11,262 nucleotides of DNA, taken from positions 1 through 11,262 of the forward strand of contig CANQLS010000031.1 in the NCBI GenBank assembly GCA_947624765.1, in the 5' to 3' direction. The notes below the pieces were generated by a model. The model ran no database searches, was not told the DNA's origin, and saw only the letters and a program-made list of their open reading frames with translations. The position numbers and the translations under genes are program-made. How positions within the stretch are numbered: the first letter of the stretch is position 1; the number at the start of each line of letters is the position of its first letter. This DNA comes from an uncultured Clostridia bacterium. GTDB taxonomy: Bacteria; Bacillota; Clostridia; TANB77; UBA1234. Positions 5,338-11,262 of the stretch are shown here, piece by piece.

Positions 5338-7085
5338 TTTTCTAATTCTGCTCCAGTTATAGCAGTATCGCCTTCACCTAAAATTCCTATATCTTTTGCA
5401 ATTGCAACTGCGGTTACTTTATGGTCACCAGTAATCATAACAGGTTTAATTCCAGCAGTTCTACATTTTACAACGGCTTCTTTAGCTTCAGGTCTAGCAG
5501 GATCAATCATGCCAACCATACCAATAAATATTAATCCACTTTCTAAAGAAGAAATTTCCTCATGAAGAGGCAAAACTTCAATTGGCTTATATGCCATAGC
5601 TAAAACACGAAGTGCATGCGAACCCATTTCATCATTGATTTTTGTTATTTCCTTAATATGCTCGTTTGTTAAAGGAAGTTCTTGGTTATTAATATAAATT
5701 CTTGTGCAACGTGCTAATAGTTCATCAACCGCACCTTTAGTATATACAATATATTTTCCGTTTTTTTCGTGAACTGTAGTCATTAATTTTCTATCAGAAT
5801 CAAATGGAATTTCTTCCACTCTTTTATAAAGATTTTCTACATCTGTTTTTATAATGTTATATTTAATACCTAAATCAACAAGTGCCGTTTCAGTTGGATC
5901 ACCAATAGTTTTAAGTGTTTTATTTTCTTCTTTTATTTTTGAATCATTACATAAAATCATAGAATGAATAAGTAAACTTAAATGGTCATCTATATTGTTT
6001 TGCTTTTCTTCAACAGAAAAAAGTTCATCATTATAAAATATCTTTTCTACTGTCATTTTATTTTGTGTCAATGTACCAGTTTTATCAGAACAAATAATAG
6101 TTGCACTACCAAGTGTTTCAACGGAAGGAAGAGTACGAATAATAGCATTTCTTTTTACCATTCTTTGAACACCAATTGATAAAACAATTGTAGAAATAGC
6201 TGGTAACCCTTCTGGAATTGCTGCAACTGCCAAACTAACTGCAGTCATAAACATAGTAAGCATTTCTTTTTTGTATATGAAAGAACCAACTAAAAATATA
6301 ACAATACAAATACATAAAGCTGCAATTCCAAGTGTTTTTCCAAGTGCTTCTAAACGTTTTTTTAATGGAGTTTCACTATCATCTACTTCTTGAATCATGG
6401 AAGCAATTTTACCAACTTCTGTATTCATACCAGTTGCTACAACAATTCCTTTGCCGCGACCATATGTTACTAAGCTAGAGGAGAAAGCACAGTTAATGCG
6501 ATCACCAATGCCGATATGTTCTGCTTTTAATACTTCGGTATTTTTTTCAACCGGAACAGATTCGCCGGTTAATGCTGCTTCTTGTACTTTTAAATTAACT
6601 GCATCTATTAATCTTAAATCAGCCGGAATGTAATCTCCTGTATCTAACACAACGATATCGCCTGGGACAAGGTACTTTGATTCCGTGTTTTCAACTACGC
6701 CATTTCTTATTACTTTACAATGTGGAGCACTCAAATTTTTTAGGGCTTCTAATGATTTTTGAGCTTTTAACTCCTGTGCCACACCAATTATGGCATTTAA
6801 TATAACAATGATTAAAATAATAATTGAATCTGCAAATCCTTCGCCATTTTGTACGCCAATGTATCCAGAAACTGCGGCTGCAATTAAAAGTATTATAATC
6901 ATGAAGTCCTTAAATTGTTCTAGCAACATTTGAAATATAGTCTTTTTTCCTTTGGTGCTAATTTCATTAAAACCAACTTTTTCTTGTAAATTTTTTGCAG
7001 TTTCATCAGACAAACCATCTTTTAAATCTGTGTTTAATAGCTTTGCAACTTCGTCTTTTGATAAAGAGTACCATTCTTTTTCCAC
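5319..7085 (-). CDS. Calcium P-type ATPase, N-terminal part (frameshifted)
   Basis: The first part of a SERCA-like P-type ATPase that would export Ca2+ across the cytoplasmic membrane. In order: a cation-ATPase N-terminal domain (YSLSKDEVAKLLNT, about 6-45); M1-M2 (about 56-105); the actuator loop with TGES (173-176); M3-M4 with the ion-binding PEGLP (291-295); phosphorylation motif DKTGT (334-338, Asp334); nucleotide-binding domain with KGA (450-452); and TGDH (552-555). The last residues CHKKN are out of frame. In relatives GAELEK continues as MSQEELEKNV, which is exactly how the 5337 frame starts. The start codon is GTG at 7085, 7 bases after AGGAGG (7093-7098). Lacking the GDGVND hinge and M5-M10, this product cannot work alone. 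Confidence 0.9.
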   Translation of the reverse strand: MEKEWYSLSKDEVAKLLNTDLKDGLSDETAKNLQEKVGFNEISTKGKKTIFQMLLEQFKDFMIIILLIAAAVSGYIGVQNGEGFADSIIILIIVILNAIIGVAQELKAQKSLEALKNLSAPHCKVIRNGVVENTESKYLVPGDIVVLDTGDYIPADLRLIDAVNLKVQEAALTGESVPVEKNTEVLKAEHIGIGDRINCAFSSSLVTYGRGKGIVVATGMNTEVGKIASMIQEVDDSETPLKKRLEALGKTLGIAALCICIVIFLVGSFIYKKEMLTMFMTAVSLAVAAIPEGLPAISTIVLSIGVQRMVKRNAIIRTLPSVETLGSATIICSDKTGTLTQNKMTVEKIFYNDELFSVEEKQNNIDDHLSLLIHSMILCNDSKIKEENKTLKTIGDPTETALVDLGIKYNIIKTDVENLYKRVEEIPFDSDRKLMTTVHEKNGKYIVYTKGAVDELLARCTRIYINNQELPLTNEHIKEITKINDEMGSHALRVLAMAYKPIEVLPLHEEISSLESGLIFIGMVGMIDPARPEAKEAVVKCRTAGIKPVMITGDHKVTAVAIAKDIGILGEGDTAITGAELEKCHKKN

Positions 7086-7181
7086 TGTAAATCCTCCTTT
7101 TTCTAATGATAGTATTACCTTAATAATAATTAGTATGAATAAGCCATGACAATTACTAAATAATATTTTTTCATGAAAAAC

Positions 7182-7210
7182 ATTATATTAAAAAAACATG
7201 AAAAAATCAA
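7182..7210 (-). promoter_or_regulatory. Promoter of the calcium ATPase gene
   Basis: On the minus strand TTGATT (7205-7210), a 17-base spacer and TATAAT (7182-7187) lie about 97 bases before the GTG start. CATGAAAAA occurs twice in direct orientation (7172-7180, 7197-7205) and brackets the -10 box, a possible regulator site. Confidence 0.75.
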
Positions 7211-7259
7211 TAAATTTACTTAATTCTTTTTTGAGCAAAGCGGCGATTGTGTCAGTTGC

Positions 7260-7288
7260 TTGACAATTTAATTTAATGATGTTATGAT
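7260..7288 (+). promoter_or_regulatory. Promoter of the GC-divergent gene
   Basis: TTGACA (7260-7265), a 17-base spacer and TATGAT (7283-7288) lie 46 bases before the ATG at 7335. The promoter is AT-rich, unlike the gene it serves. An ATG at 7284 falls inside the -10 box and cannot be the start. Confidence 0.8.
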
Positions 7289-7334
7289 AAAATTGTTTCT
7301 GAGATTACCAAAAAATGAGATAGGAGGTATTTCT

Positions 7335-7742
7335 ATGTCTCAGGAAGAAATGTCGTTTCTTGTAAACGATCCGCTAATTTTCGGCGAGGAGAGATGCTAC
7401 CAGTCCATAAAGGACTGTGTAGAATATTTCTTCAAGCGTGGGCGGAAGGTGATGCTCTCCATTGAGCTGACTAACTCCTTTGATGCGGGTGATGCCTCTC
7501 GGGTGGTTAAAAGGCTTGTGGAACTGAGCGAACTCGTAAAAGAGATTACGATTTTTCCATCAAAAGGAAAATCGGAAAAACCTACGCTCCGCCAAGAATT
7601 TGCGTTGCAAAATGCTCTTGGAGAGCATTGTCTTGCTGCAACGCAAGAAACGGACAGGCAAGTCTATGCCTATCCGAATGGTATGACCGTTCGTTTCCTC
7701 GTTGGCCAATTGCCCGAGTTGCTCTTATGTTATGAGGATTGA
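7335..7742 (+). CDS. Hypothetical protein, GC-divergent, probably acquired
   Basis: I do not recognise this 135-aa protein. It has no signal peptide, membrane segment or known catalytic motif that I can see. It is a compact, mostly charged sequence with a predicted amphipathic helix (RCYQSIKDCVEYFFKRGRK, about 20-38) and a mixed remainder ending QLPELLLCYED. The ATG at 7335 follows AGGAGG (7322-7327) by 7 bases. By hand count, bases 7381-7740 are about 47% GC, whereas a sampled stretch of the next gene (8041-8100) is about 23%; codon choice (CTC, GCG, CGG, CTG) also differs. It has its own promoter and a strong terminator, so it is a self-contained unit between the ATPase promoter and the MurT-like gene. 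Recent horizontal gain is the simplest reading. No function is proposed. Confidence 0.8.
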   Translation: MSQEEMSFLVNDPLIFGEERCYQSIKDCVEYFFKRGRKVMLSIELTNSFDAGDASRVVKRLVELSELVKEITIFPSKGKSEKPTLRQEFALQNALGEHCLAATQETDRQVYAYPNGMTVRFLVGQLPELLLCYED

Positions 7743-7755
7743 CATGAGCAACAAC

Positions 7756-7787
7756 ACAACCACCCATTTTGGGTGGTTGTTGCATTT
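7756..7787 (+). terminator. Strong terminator of the GC-divergent gene
   Basis: A perfect 10-bp stem ACAACCACCC/GGGTGGTTGT (7756-7765 with 7771-7780) has an ATTTT loop, followed by TGCATTTT. It starts 13 bases after the stop codon. Confidence 0.8.
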
Positions 7788-7802
7788 TACGGATGTTTTA
7801 AC

Positions 7803-7831
7803 TTGTTATTTATATAAATCTATGTTATTAT
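7803..7831 (+). promoter_or_regulatory. Promoter of the MurT/GatD-like operon
   Basis: TTGTTA (7803-7808), a 17-base spacer and TATTAT (7826-7831) lie 32 bases before the MurT-like start and just after the preceding terminator. Confidence 0.65.
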
Positions 7832-7863
7832 GATTTCATATGAATAGAGGGAGGAAATAAGAG

Positions 7864-9186
7864 ATGAAAAGGCTTTTTATTATTCTCTTAGCCAAGATAT
7901 TATATTGGATTGGGAAAAAACTGGGTAAGGGAAGTAGTTTGCCAGGTCAAATTGCTTTAAAATTAGATAAAAATATTTTGCAAAAGATAAAATTACCAGA
8001 AAATATTATTGTAATAACAGGTAGTAATGGAAAAACATCTACTACAGAAATTATTTGTAATATATTAGAAAAGAATGGTTATAGTGTTGGTTGTAATAGT
8101 GAGGGTTCTAATCAAACCGAAGGCGTTACTACTATGATATTAAATGCTTGCAATTTGAAAGGTGAAGTAAAACGAGATGTTTTAGTAATTGAAAGTGATG
8201 AAAGATATACAAGACATACTTTAAAATATTTTGATGCAAAGTATTTAATTGTAACTAATTTATATCGCGATCAAATGACTAGAAATGGGCATCCAGAGTT
8301 GATTTATGATATTGTAAAAGAGGCAATTGATGATAAGGTACATTTAATTTTGAATGCTGATGATCCACTTTCTTCTTTATATGGATATCATAGGGAAAAT
8401 GTAACATATTTTGGTATGAATGAAAATGCTTTATCAACAAAGGAGAATGTAAGTGTTTATAATGATGGAAAATATTGTCCTAATTGTAAAGAAAAAATGC
8501 AGTATGATTATTTCCATTTTGCTCATATTGGTAGTTATCATTGCTTAAATTGTGGACATGAACGAAAAGAACCACAATATGCCATTACAAATATAGATTT
8601 GCAAACTGGTGAAGTGGAAATAAATCAAAAATATAAAATAAAAATGAATCTTCGAAGTATATATAATGCGTATAATATGCTTGCTGCTTTTGCTGTTACT
8701 AATTTAATTGGAGTTGAAGAAAAAAATATAATTAGTGTACTAACTGATTATGTAATAAAAAATGATCGTGTGCAAAATTTTACTTTAAATGGACATGAAG
8801 CAATGCTTTTAACATCTAAACACGAAAATTCTATTTCTTATGATCAATCCTTGTTATATATAACACGAGAAAATAAACCATGTACAGTAGTTATTATTGT
8901 TGACGCAGTAAGTAGAAAATATTTTACAAGCGAAACTTCGTGGCTTTGGGATATTGATTTTGAATTATTAAAAGCGGATTGCGTAAAAAAAATTGTGCTT
9001 GCTGGTAAATATGTGCATGACTTAGTTACAAGATTTCAATATACAGGAATTAGTCAAGATAAAATAATAGCAAAAGAAAATTTAGATGAAATGATGAATG
9101 AAGTAAAAGAAAATTCTATTGGAAATATTTATGTGGTAACTTGCTTTTCGGATCGAATGAAATTTATGAATAGAAGAAAGGAATGA
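7864..9186 (+). CDS. MurT-like Mur ligase (lipid II isoglutaminyl synthase subunit family)
   Basis: MurT with GatD converts the D-glutamate of lipid II to D-isoglutamine, using ATP and glutamine. This 440-aa protein has the MurT plan: N-terminal hydrophobic stretch (about 4-16) and SSLPGQIALKLD (24-35), Mur-ligase P-loop GSNGKTST (53-60), SEGSNQTEGVTT (79-90), and TNLYRDQM (131-138). A zinc ribbon lies within the ligase domain (C205, C208, C227, C230). The C-terminal MurT_C region includes SWLWDIDFE (359-367). It is diverged: the usual DGxDVSWxWD is here YFTSETSWLWD, and the usual Asn-Pro-rich KNPxGxN stretch reads KHENSISYD. GGGAGG (7849-7854) lies 9 bases before the ATG. The GatD-like gene follows after 8 bases, so the pair is an operon. 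I leave the symbol empty because the partner lacks glutaminase residues. Confidence 0.85.
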   Translation: MKRLFIILLAKILYWIGKKLGKGSSLPGQIALKLDKNILQKIKLPENIIVITGSNGKTSTTEIICNILEKNGYSVGCNSEGSNQTEGVTTMILNACNLKGEVKRDVLVIESDERYTRHTLKYFDAKYLIVTNLYRDQMTRNGHPELIYDIVKEAIDDKVHLILNADDPLSSLYGYHRENVTYFGMNENALSTKENVSVYNDGKYCPNCKEKMQYDYFHFAHIGSYHCLNCGHERKEPQYAITNIDLQTGEVEINQKYKIKMNLRSIYNAYNMLAAFAVTNLIGVEEKNIISVLTDYVIKNDRVQNFTLNGHEAMLLTSKHENSISYDQSLLYITRENKPCTVVIIVDAVSRKYFTSETSWLWDIDFELLKADCVKKIVLAGKYVHDLVTRFQYTGISQDKIIAKENLDEMMNEVKENSIGNIYVVTCFSDRMKFMNRRKE

Positions 9187-9194
9187 TATGAAGT

Positions 9195-9893
9195 ATGACT
9201 ATAAAGATACTACATTTATATGCTGATATTATGAATTTATATGGAGAATACGGAAATATAAAAGTTTTAGAACACGCGTTAAAATTAAATAATATAAATG
9301 TTTTAGTTGAGAAAAAAACAGTAGATGATGAGTTATTACTTAATGACTATAACATGATTTATATTGGGTGTGGAACGGAAAAAAATCAAGAGAAAGTATT
9401 AGAACATTTAAAGAAATATAAAGATGATATTAAAAAATATATAGAGAATAATGGCATTATTTTAGCTACTGGAAATAGTTATGAAATGTTTGGAAAGCAA
9501 ATTTGTGAAAAAGAGGCATTAGGAATTTTTGATTTTTATGTTGAAAGAACTAAGGATAGGATTACTTCTGATGTAATTTATCAAAGCAAATGTATAGAAA
9601 ATGAAATAGTAGGATTTGTTAATAAAATGAGTAATATTACGCATAATTTAAATCCATTTTTTAAGGTTTGTTTTGGAATTGGAGAAAATGAAAATAACGA
9701 CTATGAGGGCGTTCAATATAAAAATTTTTATGGAACATATGTATTAGGTCCTTTGTTAGCAAGGAATCCATATTTTTTGAAGTATATAGTAGAAAAATTA
9801 GCAAAGAAGAAAATTTCATGGAATTGGAAAGATTATGAAAACGAAAGACAAGGCTACGAACTGGTATTAGAAGAGTTGAAGAATAGAGAATAA
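9195..9893 (+). CDS. GatD-like glutamine amidotransferase homologue lacking catalytic Cys and His
   Basis: GatD normally hydrolyses glutamine and passes ammonia to MurT. This 232-aa protein aligns along its length with GatD as I remember it from Staphylococcus aureus: LHLYADIMNLYGEYGNI (6-22), YIGCGTEKNQE (56-66), GIFDFYVERTKDRITSD (110-126), EGVQYKNFYGTYVLGPLLARNP (171-192). The nucleophile motif ICGGY is replaced by TGNSY (92-96), so Gly93 stands where the Cys (C94) should be. The GTYLHGP motif is GTYVLGP, so Leu184 replaces the catalytic His (H189). Arg122, at the place of a substrate-binding Arg, is kept. Fold and partner gene are retained while glutaminase chemistry appears lost. The ATG at 9195 is the only possible start, since an in-frame stop lies at 9189; AGGA is 12 bases upstream. 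Confidence 0.85.
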   Translation: MTIKILHLYADIMNLYGEYGNIKVLEHALKLNNINVLVEKKTVDDELLLNDYNMIYIGCGTEKNQEKVLEHLKKYKDDIKKYIENNGIILATGNSYEMFGKQICEKEALGIFDFYVERTKDRITSDVIYQSKCIENEIVGFVNKMSNITHNLNPFFKVCFGIGENENNDYEGVQYKNFYGTYVLGPLLARNPYFLKYIVEKLAKKKISWNWKDYENERQGYELVLEELKNRE

Positions 9894-9896
9894 CAA

Positions 9897-9948
9897 ATAA
9901 TGAATAGTGAATAATAATGTGTTTTATTATTCACTATTTATTATGGTT
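9897..9948. terminator. Long AT-rich hairpin between convergent genes
   Basis: A 21-bp stem with one G-U pair (9897-9917 with 9924-9944) closes a 6-base loop. GGTTTT follows on the plus strand and T-rich sequence on the minus strand. It sits between the stops of the GatD-like gene (+) and the next gene (-), so it probably serves both. Confidence 0.65.
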
Positions 9949-10383
9949 TTACAAAAATTTCTTAAGTGTTTCTACGCTATCTTCTTGCATTACTACAAAA
10001 TCGTTTAAGATATTTTTTACATCTTTGGCAGCATCAGGGTTTTCATTTAATAATCTTCTGCCTTCAATAATTCCCATATTTGTACCTTGCATTAATAATT
10101 CGGAAATTTTAGAAGTTGTTGAGTCTGTCATAGTTTTCATTTGAATGCCATACCAAGTCATGGCTTTATTCATAAAGTTTGTTTCGTGAGGATCTTTGCT
10201 ACTATAATTGCTATATAAATCGTTGACTCTATCAGATATATCCGCATATTTATTATATTCTACATCTAGTACATGATGAAAGTTTGGATCTTCAACTTTA
10301 TCAATTACAAAGTTAATAGCATCCATTCCCATAGTAGCACCTTTATTTACTTCATCTAAAATATTTAAATCCTGATTTTTCAT
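9949..10383 (-). CDS. Uncharacterised helical protein, possibly ferritin-like
   Basis: A soluble 144-aa protein with no signal peptide or membrane span. It appears almost wholly alpha-helical, in four segments: about 5-30 (LDEVNKGATMGMDAINFVIDKV), 34-62, 67-108 and 112-144. The layout resembles four-helix bundle proteins of the DUF2383/ferritin-like kind, and the stretch LMQGTNMGIIEGRRLLNENP looks like a conserved core. Acidic residues and a His pair (H36, H37, E42) are present, but a full di-iron ExxH set is not clear, so metal binding is not claimed. AGGAG lies 7 bases before the ATG (plus 10391-10395). It is a single gene between a bidirectional hairpin and the divergent glmS promoter. Function unknown. 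Confidence 0.8.
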   Translation of the reverse strand: MKNQDLNILDEVNKGATMGMDAINFVIDKVEDPNFHHVLDVEYNKYADISDRVNDLYSNYSSKDPHETNFMNKAMTWYGIQMKTMTDSTTSKISELLMQGTNMGIIEGRRLLNENPDAAKDVKNILNDFVVMQEDSVETLKKFL

Positions 10384-10407
10384 AGTTAATCTCCTTTCTT
10401 TTCATTT

Positions 10408-10438
10408 AGTATAAACATATATTGGAAGAAAAATTCAA
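10408..10438 (-). promoter_or_regulatory. Probable promoter of the helical protein gene
   Basis: On the minus strand TTGAAT (10433-10438) and TATACT (10408-10413) are 19 bases apart, or 18 if TTATAC is read as the -10 box. They lie about 25 bases before the ATG. Confidence 0.45.
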
Positions 10439-10482
10439 AAAATATTAAATCTGTTCAAAGATTGACATAAAAGTGTTGGCAC

Positions 10483-10511
10483 TTGCGGATTTAATTTGCA
10501 TATTATATAAT
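10483..10511 (+). promoter_or_regulatory. Promoter of glmS
   Basis: A perfect TATAAT (10506-10511) has TTGCGG (10483-10488) 17 bases upstream. The predicted start near 10518 gives a 5' leader of about 220 nt that contains the ribozyme. Confidence 0.65.
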
Positions 10512-10565
10512 ACAAACATGTTAGCAAAAAAAGAAAAAAGGAGGGTAGTGAAAATAAAATATTTT

Positions 10566-10706
10566 TAGCGCATGGTCAAACTTAATGTTTGTTGACGAGG
10601 ACAGAATTTATCGAATAATCAGCGGATGATTCTGCGGCATACTACTGTCGTTAATTACTGGCAAAAACACATAGTGATATGTGAACAAATACAGTATAAG
10701 TAGTAG
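10566..10706 (+). ncRNA. glmS ribozyme (glucosamine-6-phosphate-responsive riboswitch)
   Basis: This class of RNA cuts its own 5' end when it binds glucosamine-6-phosphate, marking glmS mRNA for decay, so it is negative feedback. Core landmarks are present: AGCGC with the cleavage point between A10567 and G10568, P1 (CAAAC/GTTTG) leading into TTGACGAGGACAGAATTTAT, TATCGA, and GCGGATG. P2 pairs CAGAAT with ATTCTG. P3 pairs ACTACT (10641-10646) with AGTAGT (10699-10704). P4 pairs TACTG with CAGTA and CACATA with TATGTG, capped by a GTGA tetraloop (10674-10677). Compared with the usual GCGCC and TCGGCGG, the core here reads GCGCA and TCAGCGG. It lies directly before glmS. Confidence 0.93.
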
Positions 10707-10738
10707 CTAACATAATAACTCAATAAGGAGGAACTATT

Positions 10739-11262
10739 ATGTGTGGAATTATTGGCTACATGGGAAAAAACGATGCAAATTCTATCTTATTAGAAGGGCT
10801 TAGAAAACTAGAGTACAGAGGATATGATTCTTGCGGAATAGCAACATTATCTAATGGTGAACTTCATTTGTGGAAAACTGTTAGTAGAATTGATGCGTTA
10901 TCATCTTGCATGAAAAATGCTGAAAAATCTAATATAGGAATTGGACACACTAGATGGGCTACACATGGTGGAGTTTCAGAAAAAAATGCACACCCACATG
11001 TTGATAATAAAAACCGTTTTGTTCTAGTACATAATGGTATTATTGAAAATGATAGGGAATTGCATGAATTACTAACAGAAAACGGATATCATTTTTATTC
11101 TGATACCGATACGGAGGTGATACCAAATTTAATTGATATGAATTATAATGGTAACTTTTTGGAAGCGGTGAAAAAAACTACTGATATGTTACGAGGAAGT
11201 TTTGCTTTAGTTATTATGGACGTTCAATCGCCTAATACTTTAATCGCAACAAAGAGAAATAG
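10739..11262 (+). CDS. glmS: Glutamine--fructose-6-phosphate aminotransferase, N-terminal part (runs off window)
   Basis: GlmS makes glucosamine-6-phosphate from fructose-6-phosphate and glutamine, the first committed step to UDP-GlcNAc and the cell wall. The 174 complete codons seen cover most of the class II (Ntn-type) glutaminase domain. Cys2 follows the initiator Met (MCGIIGY) and is the N-terminal nucleophile once Met is removed. EYRGYDSCG, GIGHTRWATHGGVSEKNAHPH and VHNGIIEN are all intact, as is SDTDTEVI (about 121-128). The two SIS sugar-isomerase domains would lie beyond the window. AGGAGG (10726-10731) is 7 bases before the ATG. The gene is preceded by its own promoter and glmS ribozyme, so expression should fall when glucosamine-6-phosphate is plentiful. 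No frame damage is seen before the window end. Confidence 0.97.
   Translation, partial: MCGIIGYMGKNDANSILLEGLRKLEYRGYDSCGIATLSNGELHLWKTVSRIDALSSCMKNAEKSNIGIGHTRWATHGGVSEKNAHPHVDNKNRFVLVHNGIIENDRELHELLTENGYHFYSDTDTEVIPNLIDMNYNGNFLEAVKKTTDMLRGSFALVIMDVQSPNTLIATKRN

Noticed and set aside
5319..5345. Programmed -1 ribosomal frameshift in the calcium ATPase
   Set aside because: There is no classic X XXY YYZ slippery heptamer in the zero frame and no evident stimulatory structure, and P-type ATPases are not known to need it. A deletion or sequencing error is simpler.
350..7265. Shared string TGCTTGAC at about 353-360 and 7257-7264
   Set aside because: The match is only 8 bases, and in the second place it is partly the -35 box; no longer similarity was found around it, so a repeat is not supported.
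7582..7785. 67-codon minus-strand ORF opposite the GC-divergent gene
   Set aside because: It starts in the terminator hairpin, lacks a ribosome site and overlaps the well-supported plus-strand gene.
9917..10144. 75-codon plus-strand ORF opposite the helical protein gene
   Set aside because: It begins in the intergenic hairpin and runs antisense to a gene with a good start site; it is a shadow ORF.

Overview
This window is AT-rich DNA (roughly 30% GC by eye) with strong AGGAGG-type ribosome binding sites, sigma-A-type promoters with 17-base spacers, a glmS ribozyme and a tRNA gene with an encoded CCA. Together these point to a low-GC Firmicute, most plausibly a gut-type member of Clostridia. 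Genus cannot be fixed from the sequence. No CRISPR array, insertion sequence or prophage was seen.

Left part (1-3470). The window opens in the C-terminus of a HicB-like antitoxin, followed by a terminator. A gap of about 360 bases holds a compact minus-strand unit: a consensus promoter, a transcript of about 85-90 nt and a terminator. A short-form alanyl-tRNA synthetase (alaS, 585 aa) follows, lacking both the second beta-barrel and the C-Ala domain of ordinary AlaRS. Then come a HinT-type HIT protein and an acyl-ACP thioesterase, 13 bases apart and probably co-transcribed.

Middle part (3470-7240, minus strand). This holds a membrane-anchored M23 peptidase, a tRNA-Leu(UAG) with its own promoter and terminator, and a SERCA-like calcium P-type ATPase. 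The ATPase is split into two ORFs by a one-base frameshift in an A5 run.

Right part (7240-11262). A 135-codon gene of unknown function has about 47% GC, far above its neighbours, and carries its own promoter and terminator; it looks recently acquired. It is followed by a two-gene operon resembling murT-gatD, whose products amidate peptidoglycan lipid II. The GatD-like protein has lost the catalytic Cys and His of the glutaminase site. A minus-strand helical protein of unknown function comes next. Last is glmS, truncated by the window end, with its promoter and metabolite-sensing self-cleaving ribozyme leader.

Several genes concern the cell wall: glmS makes glucosamine-6-phosphate, the MurT/GatD-like pair would act late in precursor synthesis, and the M23 protein is a wall hydrolase or a relative of one. 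The strongest leads are the glutaminase-dead GatD homologue with its diverged MurT partner, the minus-strand RNA unit beside alaS, the GC-divergent gene cassette, the split ATPase, and the tiny ORF whose stop codon lies on the glmS ribozyme cleavage site.
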